Assembly: GCA_037447655.1 (NCBI GenBank)
Contig: JBBHKE010000533.1
Location: forward strand, 235,350 to 299,349
Reading direction: 5' to 3'
Length of the DNA: 64,000 nucleotides
From: Zygnema cylindricum
Lineage: Eukaryota; Streptophyta; Zygnematophyceae; Zygnematales; Zygnemataceae
Below the pieces are notes generated by a model. That model had not been told where the DNA came from. It made no database searches and saw nothing but the letters and a program-made list of their open reading frames with translations. This document shows, in pieces, positions 10,813 to 22,700 of this stretch. Positions within the stretch are counted from its first letter, which is position 1; each line of letters begins with the position of its first letter. The position numbers and the translations under genes were made by a program.

Positions 10813-11792
10813 TGTTCAAATTAAAGCTTCTATCTCAGCAGGTAAGAGTGTGAGGAGGATTTTAGGACTTTGAATATTTTGTTGTCTACGTCAGATTGTA
10901 ATACTTACCTTTATTAGTGTTACAGTAGTAGAGTATTTTGTACGTCTACAGGGAAACGCGTCGGTATCTAACACGATATTCTAGAAGAGCGCCGACAACA
11001 ACATACACGCGTTGACTATCGAACGAGCGAAATCGCTAGATCGGACGGACGGAATTAAAAGCGAGAATTTGTGAACTTTTGACTGAATGGAATAACGAGT
11101 ACCGTTGGTTACGAATCTAGTCGACAGACGAGATGCGTGCGGGGACCACAGGTGACTAAGCATAACAGTACGCGCCCAAGTGTACCGTACTTCAGGACAA
11201 CAATCGGGTGGCCTGCGCGACTGACAATGACTAAGCGAAACCAACATTAGTTGTACCGCATCAAAATTGAAAATATTTGAAACACATTGTTTTGTATTTT
11301 AGCGCATTAAGAATTAGTGTTTCGTCACTCAGATTACGGCTAGCGAAAAATAGGGTTTTGAAAGTACCGTGAGTACAATGACGTACAATTCCAGTACCTT
11401 GTCATTTTGTAGTGGAGTACCATAGTGCCAGGTGTTAGTTGTTGATTAGTTAGTTAGATCAAACATACTCTCAGTGTATAAAGTTTAGGACATAGAAAAA
11501 ATGTCATCATCCAGTTTTGGGAATATGGAAACTTAGAGGCAGTTTTGGGAAATTTCCAGCTTCCATATCTTATGGTTTACTAAACTGTTTATGCTGCAAT
11601 TTTGGGAATTGTTAGTGTGCATGGTGATCTAATTGTATGCTAATTTTGGTTGTAATTGGAGTTGTGAGTCTGATTTTGTATTGTTAAGAAAACTACTGTT
11701 TGGTATGATTCTTGTTAGCTTCTGTTTAAAAACATGTCTACTTCTACAACTATTGCTGCAGCTCCACCTTTACCAGTAGTCATAGAACAATA
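10813..11792 (+). repeat. 5' LTR of copia element A
   Basis: Matches the 3' LTR over its whole length, first as 10,813-10,973 with 16,143-16,300, then as about 10,976-11,792 with 17,512-18,329. A gag-frame ATG lies inside the LTR at 11,734. The terminal base pattern CAATA replaces CAACA of the 3' copy; this change makes an in-frame TAG at 11,791-11,793. Confidence 0.85.
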
Positions 11793-11806
11793 GATTATGG
11801 GCGTGT
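11793..11806 (+). promoter_or_regulatory. Primer-binding site of element A (decayed)
   Basis: GATTATGGGCGTGT immediately follows the LTR. It matches 10 of 14 positions of the better-preserved site GGTTATGGGCCCAC in the young element (26,606-26,619, minus strand), which is complementary to the anticodon arm of initiator tRNA-Met. Confidence 0.6.
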
Positions 11807-12349
11807 TTTCAAGAATTCCTATCTTTAATGGGCAGAAATATGCTTACTGGGCGGATATGGTTGAGTCGTACTTTGGGCGGATATGGTTGAGTCGTACTTT
11901 GAAACTGCAGGTTTGATGGAGATTCTAGATGGATCACTTGATGAATCAGATCCAACTTGGGGGAAAAAGAATTCACAGGCTCGTGATACTCTAAAACTAT
12001 GCCTCTCGGAGAACCTGGTTATGTCACGAATCAAAATGAAGAATGCGATTGATATTTGGAAATCTCTTAAAGAGTCTTATGAGAAGGCGAACGTTCAAGA
12101 AGAACTTCTGTTGGCAGGAAATATCTGGGATTACAGAAAATATTTGGGATTACAAATACTCAGGGGGAACTTTGGCCGATTATACTGATAACTTTTGTGC
12201 TCTTATTGATGCTCATGCTTGTGTTGGCGGTACCTTTCCTGAATTTCAGCAATGTCGTGCATGAGAGACTAGAAAGAGCGAACATGCATCCCAACCAGCA
12301 AAGTCATGCTCCAAACATATATACAAACGAAAATGAATGAGATGGTCAA

Positions 12350-12585
12350 AATGTATATACAACATGCAAAAGAATAAAGGTGAAGATGGCGAAAGAATAA
12401 AAAGGGAAGAATACTCCCTTAGCAATAAGTGAATCCTATAATTATACTAAGCCACAAGGTAGCCACTAGGCTCTTGGGTCTTCAACGTATTCTTTACAAG
12501 AGTTATCTCGTACGAAAGCAACGAAGCAAAATAAATAATTCCAACCAAAAACAAGGAAAACTCAAAATTCGGCCAAAAAGCTTAA
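12350..12585 (+). repeat. Dispersed repeat H inserted in or replacing gag of element A
   Basis: Similar to 42,705-42,945. Both contain the blocks AAGAATRCTCCCTT, TAGCCACTAG and the identical 'TTCTTTACAAGAGTTATCT', followed by a shared A-rich stretch. It separates the N-terminal gag from the zinc-knuckle region, so it is probably a later insertion, or the second locus is a gag-derived fragment. Confidence 0.6.
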
Positions 12586-15500
12586 CCAGAATCAAGGTCA
12601 GTTTAAACAATTTAATCAAGGACAAAATAGACAGTTTTTGACCGCCTATTTTTATTGTTCGGAACCTGGTCATGGCTATAGATAATGTCTTAAACTGAAA
12701 AAGGCAATTGAAACATGTTAATATAGGTCGGGTTGGCAGCAGAGTCCATTTAATCAAGGCATCTCTGGAAAGCATGCTCAAACAAAATCTATGTTTTCTT
12801 CATATGCTACTGAGGAGGATCAGTCATTGAGCTTCAAAGAGCAGGATGAATCGGAACTATTTGCTATGGCGGCAACAAATGAGGGCTCAAAGGACGCCGG
12901 ATGGATCATGGACACGGGAGCATCGGCCCACATGTGTGGGAACAAGTCTATCTTTACTAATCTCAAGGCTACATGTGCAAGGAATATTTACTATGCATGT
13001 GCATGAGTGTTCAAACTACTGCTCAGGGTGATGTTTCTCTGCTGGTAGATGTAGGAGGGAAGTCGGTTGAAAGAACACTTCACAATGTTTTGTATGTCCC
13101 AGACTTCAAAAAGAACCTTCTTTATACATCACTTGTTGAAACCAAAGGATTTGAGGTCACCCTTAAAGGGGGTAGGCAAGTTGTTAGCAAACTATGTAAG
13201 GTAGCAGTCACACGAACTAGAGATGAAAGCAAAATGTACAGCATGGATATGACTAATATTAAGGAAAATGATGTTCTCTACTCCATTGTTTTGTTTGAAA
13301 AAGAGTTATGGCATAAAGACTAGGACATATCAACTATCATATTTTGAGAAAAATGGTAAATGCTGGCAAAGTAGAAGGTGTTTCTCTCACACATCAACCA
13401 GTTAAGACTTGTGATCGATGCTCATTGGGTAAAATTCATACATTACCGTTTCCTTAGGAATTGGAACATCGTTCAAAAAGAGTATTTCAGCTCATACATT
13501 CTAATGTTTTAGGCCCGGCTCAAGTGCCTTTTGCAGGAGGAGTTCCCTCTATGGTCATATTTACTTAGGATTTTTCCAGATTTACAAAAGTTTATTTTAT
13601 GAAGGAGAAGAGTGAAGTGTTTGATCACTTCAAACACTACAAAGCTTGGGCGGAAAAATTAAATGGAGTTCCGATTCTGGAATCGAGATCGGACAACGGA
13701 GAGGAGTACATGTCCAATGAATTTAAAAAGTTTATTTTGGATGAGGGTATTAATCGGCAGTTGACGGTTCTATATACGTCTCAATAGAATGGTGTTTCAC
13801 AAAGGTTAAATAGAACAGTTACAGAGAGTGCTAGATCCATGCTTGCAGACAAAAATGTAGATTTGAAATTCTGGGCTGAGGCCCTTAACTGTGGAGTTCA
13901 TATAAGAATAAGATTGCATCAAAATACGTTAGCACTACACCATTTGAGCTAGGGACAGGTAGGAAACCTCGAGTCAGTCATTTTAAAGTTTTTGGCAGTA
14001 AGTGCTTCATTCTTAACCCATCACAAAACACTTAGAAAATGGAACCGAAAGGCTTATCGGGTATTCTAATCGGATATGATGATAACACTAAGGGGTATAG
14101 GGTGTATGTATTTAATAAACAAAAATTAGTTGTGTCAAGGAATATCGTTATAAAAGATGAAGGAGAATCGGCTGATTATTTCACCATGACAAATAAACCG
14201 GCGGAAGAAAAATTGCAAGATTATGTCATCTTTGACACAAAGAATACAATTTGCTTTCAGGTTCCTTAGCAGCCACCTATGGCGACTGTGTCCACGGACC
14301 CTCAAGTCCCTCTCACGGCTCCCTCGGAGCCAGCTGCACCACTCTTAGAGGACACACATCGTGCTCCATGGCAGACAAAGAACGCCAGACATCCATCGAT
14401 CTCCGCCTCAGAATTTCCGAGGGGAAAGAGATCTAGCAACCGTCTGCAATGTGGATCGCACTCTGCATTCTCTACTGCCTCGAAGGAACCTCTGACTATT
14501 CGGGAGGCCAATCTGGATCGCACTTTGCATTCTCTACCGCCACGAAGGAACCTCTGACCATTGGAAGGCCTTCTCATCACCCGAAAGAACTCATTGGATC
14601 GAGACACCAATGATGAGATGAAATCGATTATAGAAGCTCAAACGTGGGAGTTGGTCGAGCTTCCTCACAACACAAAAGTCATCGGATTAGTGGGTGTTCA
14701 AGGTAAAATTAAACCCAGATGGCATAATTGAAAGGTATAAGGCCAGACATGTGGCCAAAGGTTATAATCAGAAAGAGGGAATTGATTTTTAGGAGACTTT
14801 CTCTCCGGTTGTAAGATTTCCAACTGTTAGAATTCTGTTAAATCTAGCTGCAATTGTGAATATGGAAGTCAATCAAATGGACGTCAAAATAGCCTTTTTG
14901 CATGGAGAGTAAGACGAAACTATATATACGCATCAACCATAAATGTATGAAGAAACACGAAAGGAGAAATTAGTGAGTAAACTGTTAAAATCCTTGTATG
15001 GGCTGAAACAAGCCCCAGGATGTGGAACCTAAAGCTAGATGAGTTTCTGACTGGACTGGGTTTTAAAAAGATTAGTTCGTATCACTCTGTGTATATATTG
15101 CAAGGGGAGGATGGAGTATTTTATACTGCTGTATATGTGGATGATCTACTACTTATTAGCAAGTCTATGAGTGAAATAAACCGCATTAAGGAAGCCTTAA
15201 AATCAAGATTTGAGATGAAAGACCTCGGAGAGGCCAAGTATATTTTAGGAATAGAAGTAGAGAGAGATAGGAACAAGAAAGTAATCATGTTGACTCAAAA
15301 GGAGGCTATAGGAAATATGCTTGAAAAATTTGAAATGAAGAAAGTAAGAGGGTGTGTAACTCATATGGAGTTTAGACAGAAATTGGAGGGAGATGACTCG
15401 GATTCTGGTATTCTAGTCAGTGAGAGTCTAGAGTCACGGGAGGAGGAGTTTATGGCCTCTAAACCATACAGGCAAGTAGTAGGCAACCTCATCTATTTTA

Positions 15501-16142
15501 TGAATTGCACAAGGCCGGACATCGTAGCTGCTGTTGGTGTTCTAAGTAAGAGCTTGCAGAATCAGAAGAAATCAGATTGGGAAGTCGCAAAGAGGGTTTT
15601 GAGATATCTGGCAGGGACTCGGAACCTCAAGCTTGTTCATGGAGATGGAGAAGTGAAACTGCAAACTTCGAGCGATGCTAGCTATGGCGACATGCCTCGC
15701 AGAAAGTCAACTACTGGTTTTGTCTTGCATATTGAAAATGGAACCTGTTGCTGGAGCAGCAAGCCTCAGAAGGTCACGGCACAGTCAACAATGGAGTCGG
15801 AGTATATGGCTGCAAGCTCGACACTTAAAGAGCTCCTATGGGTGAAAGCACTTCTACAAGAACTTGGGTACATGCAGACTGGACCTCAAGTCATTTGGTG
15901 CGATAACGAGGCTGCCATTGCTATTCCCTCCAATCCCAGCCATCACTTTAAAAGTAAGCACTTGGATATCAAGTTACACTTTCTCCGGGGAAAGGTGCTT
16001 GCTAGAGTCATCAAATTGTGTTACTTGGCTGATGAAAACATGGTCGTAGACATGTTAACCAAGGCTCTCCCTACACCAAAGTTACAGTTTTAAAAGATGC
16101 TCTTGGACTAAGTGACTAGCTGAGCCTAAAGCCTTAGGAGAA

Positions 16143-18329
16143 TGTTGAAATTAAAGCTTTGATCTGAGCAGATAAGAGTGTGAGGAGGATTTTAAGACTA
16201 AGAATATTTTTTGTCTAAGTCAGATTGTAATACTTACCTTTATAAGTGTTACAGTAGCAGAGTATTTTGTACATCTACAAGGACACGCGTCGGTATCTAA
16301 GTCATGTGCAAATATTGTTGTTTTGAAATGTTAGTTTCGTGCGTACGCCACATTTTGTGCGCACGCAACGTTTCGTGCGTAGATTATTACTGGAAATAAT
16401 GTGGTGGTACAAATAGAGGTTCAAATGGATTTGTGGATTGTGGGGAGTAATTGAACGATTGGAATTAAAAAGACGTGAGGGAGTAATTGAGTGGCTTGGA
16501 ATACGTTTGCAAATGGACGACGGATCGGGAAGCGATCCGATGTGAAATACACAAAATGTTGAACATGTACGCCCCAATACGGAGCGTCGTATTCGGACAG
16601 GTGTACTTTATTTGCGACAGGCGCATTTATTGCAAAGGTCGCAATTTCAGTACGGAAAATATTTGAAGGTACAGATTAATTTCGGCAAGTGGGTCATGGT
16701 ATATTTGGAGGGCGGACGATGTCCGTCGGCTTTTTTTTTTAAGAGATCACAATTTTGATGACGCGGTATCAAGTGGACCGTACATATGTGATGTCGATTC
16801 ACTACGTGGTTTTGTCCACAAGTGACTAATCAAGTTGATACTCAGAACGCGGATTTTTTGGAAGCGTCGGTGTAAATATTTTGATTGAACATTGTTTTGT
16901 CTTTTTGTGCATTAATTATTAATGTAGATTTACTCATTTCTGACATACCTTGAAGTATTCGGGTATACCAACATTAATAGAGGTAGATGGTAGATAGCGT
17001 ACGGCTGGTATGCCTCCGTACATTCAGCAGTAAGCTCTTGTATATATTTGTATGACTTAGTCATTTTAGGACTTAGGGAACTTTCTGTACCAAAAACTGT
17101 TTATGATCATTTTTGGTAATTGTGTTTGAGTATTGCTCTCAGATCTGATTTCAGAATTATCTGAAATTTTGTATGTGTGTTCCTATTTATATTGTTAATA
17201 TTGTCACAGATTTGCAGGCCTATTGTGTGCGTGGTATGTGTTTTAATTCATTGTGAAGTTAGTCTGTTTTATCAAAGTTTTGGCAGACTGTTTTTCTGCA
17301 ACTTTGACTAGATGATGTGATCACTCTGTTTATTATTTTTGTCTGAAACTTTGTTCGATTATTCTATAGCCTAGGTAATATCTGTTGATGTAGTTACAGC
17401 TTGTTTAGTTAACTCTGTTGAATTTTGTGTGTATCCAAAGTAGTCTGTTTTTGGGGTAGTCAGTGGTGCTTCCGAGGGTGAATCCATGGCTAGAAATGGC
17501 TATGGACAACAGATATTCCGGAAGAACGCCGACAACAACATACACGCGTTGACTATCAAACGAGCGAAATCACAGGATCAGACAGATGGAATTAAAAGCG
17601 AGCATTTTGAACAATTGACTGTACGGAATAACGAGTACCGTTGGTAATGAATCGAGTCGACGGCTGAGATTCGCGCGGGGACCATAGGTGACCAAGCTTA
17701 ACAATACACGCCCAGGTGGACCTTACTTCAAGACAACAATCGGGTGGACTGCGCGACTGACAATGACTAAGCGAAACCAATATTAGTTGTACCGCGTCAA
17801 AATTGAAAATATTTGAAACACATTGTTTTGTATTTTAGCGCATTAAAAATTAGTGTTTCGTCACTCAAATTACGACTAACGAAAATTAGGGTTTTCAAAG
17901 TACTGTGAGTACAATGACGTACAATTCCGGTACCTTGTCATTTTGTAGTGCAATACGATAGCGCCAAGTGTTAGTTGTTTATTAGTTGGTTGGATCAGAC
18001 ATACTCTTAGTGTATAAAGTTTAGGACTTCGAAAAAATGTCATCATCCAGTTTTGAGAATATGGAAACTTAGAGGCAGTTTTTGGGAAATTTCTAGCTTC
18101 CATATCTTATGGTTTACTAGACCGTTAATGCTGCAATTTTGGGAATTGAGAGTGTGCATGGTGATCTAATTGTATGCTGATTTCAATTGTAATTGGAGTT
18201 GTGAGTCAGATTCTGTAGTGTTCAGAAAACTGCTGTTTGGTAGGATTCTTGTTAGCTTCTGTTGAAAAACATATCTACTTCTAAAACTACTGCTGCAGCT
18301 CCACATATACTAGTAGTCATAGAACAACA
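16143..18329 (+). repeat. 3' LTR of element A, split by a solo LTR
   Basis: Starts TGTTGAAATT after a weak purine tract (AGGAGAA) and ends GAACAACA. Bases 16,316-17,511 are a foreign solo LTR. The LTR segment extends through the same ATG-containing leader as the 5' LTR (ATG changed to ATA here). Confidence 0.8.
16311..17516 (+). mobile_element. Solo LTR of the young-element family, nested
   Basis: The LTR is 16,316-17,511 (1,196 bp), TGTTG...CAACA, flanked by AATAT (16,311-16,315) and GATAT (17,512-17,516), a 4/5 duplication. Its sequence is homologous to the minus-strand reading of the 1,417-bp LTRs at 24,278 and 26,620. Shared blocks include GGACCGTACATATG, CACTACGTGG, ACATTGTTTTGTCTT and a GATCGGGAAGCGATCC-type palindrome. 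It is a diverged, older member, left by LTR-LTR recombination. Confidence 0.8.
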
Positions 18330-18621
18330 AGAGAGAGATAAGACTTGGAAAAAATTTGTAGATATGACCTTCTCTCCGAGAGAGCTTTTATACAAAATGT
18401 CAACTTTGACCCTCCATAACTTACTGCTCAGGGGAGCAAATTCAAAGTTTTTTTTTTGCTATCGCTCAGGGAAGTCTTCCCTTTACAAGGGTGAAGGTGG
18501 TGAGAGTTTTTTTCAGCCAAGGTGGCAGTTATTATTGCTAAAACACAAAGGGGTCAAGGTTATCGTAGAGGCTTCGTGTGAGTTGCCTACTTTGAGGACT
18601 TGTGGAGGTCTCAAAGTAGCA
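18330..18621 (+). repeat. Repeat family E, copy 2, right part (end of D 5' LTR)
   Basis: Resumes the E repeat after element A. It contains CTCTCCGAGAGAG and the block CTGCTCAGGGGAGCAAATTC identical to copy 1. It ends ...GTAGCA at 18,621, directly before the CATTATGGGCCCAC primer site at 18,622-18,635. Confidence 0.75.
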
Positions 18622-18635
18622 CATTATGGGCCCAC
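18622..18635 (+). promoter_or_regulatory. Primer-binding site of copia element D
   Basis: CATTATGGGCCCAC differs by two bases from GGTTATGGGCCCAC, the complement of the initiator tRNA-Met anticodon arm. The gag ATG (18,626) lies inside this site. Confidence 0.65.
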
Positions 18636-19750
18636 CCTCTAGGGTGCCCATCTTCAATGGAACTGGAATCATATACTAGGGAAATATGATGACAGAACTC
18701 TATGTAAGAATAGGTTTTAAGGAATAGTGAGTGGACGGGTGAGGCGTCGATCTAGCTTTGGAATCCCTCAGGGTTTACACGAGACTGATTCACCAGAGAT
18801 GTAGATCCATCTACAACGGAGGAGACAAAGGAAAGGGAGGTGGTGGACAAAGGAAAGGAGAAGGAGACGTTCACACCAATAGCAACCGGTTCGGCATTCA
18901 TGTAACCTATTCCGAGGAACGAGGAGAATGATACTGATACCAGGGACTACAACAATATGAGGGCAAAACACTTCATCCTCCGTCATCTTACTCAAAGGCT
19001 TAAATCTCCTCATTTGCAAGTAGAGAGGGCATCTGATCTTTGGGTGGCTCTCATAGAGATGTACCGAAGTCGTACGATTCAGCAACATCAGTTGGCTGAT
19101 CAAAAAATTGACGCATATGTATACAAGGGGGGGAAGATGTTGGATTTTTGTAATGAGCTCGCAACACTTTTAATGGAGCTAGAGAGTGTTGGATAGGTTG
19201 AAACTGAAAAGATAAAGGTTAACTGCTTGCTTATTAATTACCAAATGAGTTCGAGAACATAGTCAACCATGTGCAGGACTTGCCTGACTCAACGTGGATA
19301 TGGAATTCAGTGGTAGGGATAATTCTCGTTCTGGAGAACACGATTGAGATGCGAAGGGGAGGAAAGAGTGGGCAAGCCTTGGCAGCTGGGACCGATTGGA
19401 GCAACAAGGATTTTAGGAAACCGGTCGAAAATTATGGAGGAGGGGGGCACAAAAATCAGACCGAGGAGTTTGGACCAAGGGCTCCCAAGGGTTTGTGTCA
19501 TTTCTGTAAGAAACCAGGGCACTATATGGCAGAGTGCACTAAGCTAACGAAACTTCGGTTAAAGGAGGGGCAAATCGGTGGACCTCCAAGAGGAAAAAAA
19601 AAGGCTCTTGTGACTTAGGTACACGAGGAAGAATCCGAGGACGAGGACGGTGAGCTATTGTTGGAAAAGGAGTTGGAGGCAAATACCAAGGTCGAAATTC
19701 CTCGAAAGCAGAAATATGCTTTTGGAGGTTTGAAAGGTGAAAGAGGTTGG
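18626..19750 (+). pseudogene. Gag of copia element D, first copy (broken)
   Basis: Opens with MGPPSRVPIFNGTG, equivalent to MGVFSRIPIFNG of element A. It has stops soon after, then a readable gag core (19,000-19,195: a UBN2/Retrotran_gag-like stretch with LTQRLKSPHLQVERA) and a perfect CCHC zinc knuckle CHFCKKPGHYMAEC (about 19,496-19,537). Homology to the second copy ends near 19,750, just before the protease, where unrelated sequence begins. The protein would bind element RNA in particles. It is disabled by stops at 19,196 and 19,616, among others. Confidence 0.8.
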
Positions 19751-22700
19751 ATTGTGGGTTGTCAAGCTCGTGTGATTCTCAAGCACACCTGTATATCACC
19801 AAGGATTCCCGGGCCTTTTTTACCCTGTACAGTTTTCAGAGTACGGAGGAGTGAGTGCATCAAGCTGGGCGAGATCCTTGTATTTCATAAATTGAGCGGC
19901 ACACACCTTATTTCGCGTCTAACGGAGACCAAATGACTAAGTTCTACCGTTTCAAAGATTGCAATTTCGTTACCTGGGACGAGATTTCGACAGCCTCCGT
20001 GGGGGGTACATTGTGGATTGCCATGTAAATTTCCGGATTTGCATCTAGATTATGCTGTTAGCCATTAGTAGGAATTAAGCTCAGGCTTACCTAACTGTTA
20101 GTCCATTAATTACGTTAGGTCAAAGTTTGGCAAGTTAGTGTCATTTTTAGGACTTTGTCTTGTAATAGTGGACCAAATAATTACTTCCGGCCGCAGATCT
20201 AGCCACAGTCCGCAGCAAAACTTTTACCCCGAGTGTAGTACGGATTATTTTGTCTTATGTCAGTTCAAGTACACTTGCTTGCCGCTCATTGGTTAATAGC
20301 GTAGCTTTGACTTTTTCACCTGCAATTTAACAAACTTTGATGTATATGGCACTTGGGGTCGAAGGAGACAAGTTGCTTTTCAGTACCGTCTCCTGTGAAA
20401 ACCCTCAAAAATTCCAACAAACCTTCTTTTGGAGAATCTTTGTTTTGTTTTTGACTCTATTGCCATCTTTGTATTGGATCAGTCTTTTGTGGGAATCAGA
20501 GTCCGGGCGGGTCGTTGGCACTATCTACTTTTTGGGTGATTTTTGGACTTTTTCTTGTTTGAAACCGAGAAGAGTCTTGTCGATTTCCGAGCTACGGACA
20601 CTAGAGGTTGAAGGAGCACCATACCTATTTCCGATACTCTCGGGAGAGGGATCTGCTTTCTCTCGTTGTCATCGTTTATTGCTGGGGTATGTTAAGCTTC
20701 CTTCGCTATATTTCACATTCTCTTTCTTTTATTCTCTTTTCAGGGGCAAGGTGATATTGTTAAAATGTGAAAGCCAATCCTATTACCTATATATTTCTAC
20801 GTGGTAGTGGATTTGTGTCTTCATCTGGAGTTGTTTTTCCTTTAGAGTGACCATCCCGGAGTTAACAGGAACCCCTTAGATCAGGACAATAAGTTTTGAG
20901 GGAACAAGTGCGATCGACTTCTCGTAGAGAAAGCATAGTACTAAAAAGCAACATGTCTGCTCGCATTAGAGGGGATAGGAGCTTCAACTTTGGAAGCTCT
21001 CTTTTTGGAAGTAAGCTCTAATGACATTCATTTCTCTTTCTCTCGTTACCTCTTTCATCATGGCAGGAGGAGGGACTCCGGATAACGGATCTAGAGAGCA
21101 GGGTCCGCAGGAGAGGCTTGTAAAGGAGGGACAGCCTTAAAGGTCCGAGGAGTCTGAACCCATGGAGATTGTCTTTAATTTTCCAGCCAAGGAACCGGTT
21201 GGTGCTTCTTCTCCTCCTCCTCCTCCCCGTCTGACTGGCGAACATTACCCTTCCTTGGCGGAGGCAGCTAGGGTCTATGTTGAGGAAAGGAAAGAAGCCC
21301 GGGCTTAGGCCGAAGAAAGTAACCAAGTGTCTCCCAGGGCCCGGCCAAAGCGTCAGGCACAGAGGGAGCCTCATTTGGGTCCTCTTCCAGAGGTCAGGCT
21401 TCACACCAGATCCAAAATTCCCTAGGCCGAGATCCAAATTGACCCCGCGGTTTTGACGGATCCACCTCGCTCAGGTCGTAAAAAACTCCTTGCCCTTCAC
21501 GACCTCCATGAGCTGAAGGTGAAGAAGGAGTTTGTACAGAGAGTGGCTCGGACAGATCAAGTCAAATGGTTAGACCCGTGGGAGGGGTGGTGGAGATTTT
21601 GGGTAGTTCTTCGGAGAGCAACTCTTCACACTCGGTGTAGGACTGGTCACAAAGATCTCCCTATTCTCACCCTCCCCCATCTTTCTCTCAAGACACCGCA
21701 ACCAGCCGACCCTCCCGGGGACGTACCTCTTCGCGGCCTCGTAGAGGAGAAGGGGGTATCAAGAGGGAAGCACGAGACCCATTGAGGGGAAAGAGGTTTG
21801 ACCACCGTGACAACAAGGGAAGATTGGTAACTCTTCCCAAAGAGGAGAGGTCCCCCACTCCTGTGTCAACCTCAACCGAGAAAAATGCTCCTATAACAAC
21901 TTGTGTCCGCCCTGCCGAAGGGCTGTGGCGATCCAAACTTACCGATCTAAAGGTTCCGGGTACGGAACCAAAAGATTTGTCCGAGGGATGGTGGCGGATC
22001 AGACCTAATGATCCCGAAATTCCGGGGATGGGGATAGCGGATCTTACCAAAGTAGTTTAAAATACCAAGGAACTAGTGGAAGTTCTAAAATCCCAGGGCA
22101 AAGCTACAGCAAGGTTCAGACCCACCACAGTAGATTGGGAAGCCTTAGAGGAAGAAAGGCGGAAGTTATGGGAAAAGGAATTAAAACTTATTCGGGAAAC
22201 TAGGCGTAGATCTAGTGGGATTTACAGCGGGCAGATTCCTCCTAGGCCAAATACAGAGCCGCATCCCGAAGCGTCAGCTCAGGGGACTTCTCCTCTTGCA
22301 AGCACTCAGCTCGAAGTTCCTTCCTCCAAAATCAGCCGAGAGCTTCCTCTTCATCGGGAAGGGAGTGAGAACATTGAACCTAACATGAAGGTTTTGGGTG
22401 CAGATTTACCTCCTGAGTCTCCTCCTCTTCCCCGAAAATAGCCTACCTTTATCTCGGTGGAGGTTGCTTCCGTCGTGGAGGCTTTGGTGGAGTTACGACC
22501 GGACGAGAGGATTCACATTCACTTGAGGCCGTCAACACCCGCTTCACCATCTCACGGAGTATCCCTCGATCTCCCATCTTCTCCTCCACCTCCATCTTCT
22601 CACTCCCCAGGTCCTACACTAGAGCCTTGGGACGATCCCGCCTCCTCTGCCTCTTCATCCTTTTCTCCCGCTGCAGCAGTCCGTGGGTCACCGGATCCGC

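Larger units (their letters stand above)
11734..16093 (+). pseudogene. Gag-pol polyprotein of copia element A (broken)
   Basis: The order is: gag (IPIFNGQKYAYW near 11,812, family FNGxNYxxW); a degenerate CCHC knuckle near 12,650; protease (WIMDTGASAHMC near 12,900); GAG-pre-integrase (TCDRCSLGK near 13,410); integrase (13,490-13,860); RT with intact YVDDLL (about 15,137); and RNase H with SSDASYGD, TMESEYMA and WCDNEAA. It has many stops and frameshifts. In the integrase the first catalytic Asp context reads HSN in place of HTD, and the Glu of NGVAERMNRT reads Gln. Gag carries a 26-bp tandem duplication (11,849-11,900). The longest open part is RT/RNase H, 15,020-16,093. It would have made a cytoplasmic virus-like particle. 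Confidence 0.9.
10813..18329 (+). mobile_element. Ty1/copia retrotransposon A, full-length but decayed
   Basis: The element has a 5' LTR at 10,813-11,792 (980 bp) and a 3' LTR at 16,143-18,329. The 3' LTR is about 986 bp once the nested solo LTR and its duplication are removed. LTR ends are TGTT(C/G)AAATT and GAACAA(T/C)A. Flanking 5-mers are TGAGA (10,808-10,812) and AGAGA (18,330-18,334), a 4/5 target duplication. The internal region carries gag, protease, integrase, RT and RNase H in copia order. The LTRs differ at many sites and pol is broken, so the copy is old and inactive. Confidence 0.85.

Noticed and set aside
10813-10973. Short 160-bp LTR with a GGTATC-type PBS right after it
   Set aside because: The homology with the 3' copy continues beyond it for another 800 bases (after removing the nested solo LTR) to TGTTG...CAACA ends that abut the interrupted E repeat, so the LTR is about 980 bp.
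20337-20807. 156-codon hydrophobic ORF
   Set aside because: Sits in the non-coding leader-like part of segment F. Composition is T-rich and there is no family resemblance.
21018-21437. Minus-strand 139-codon ORF
   Set aside because: Antisense shadow of the plus-strand gag-like reading frame.
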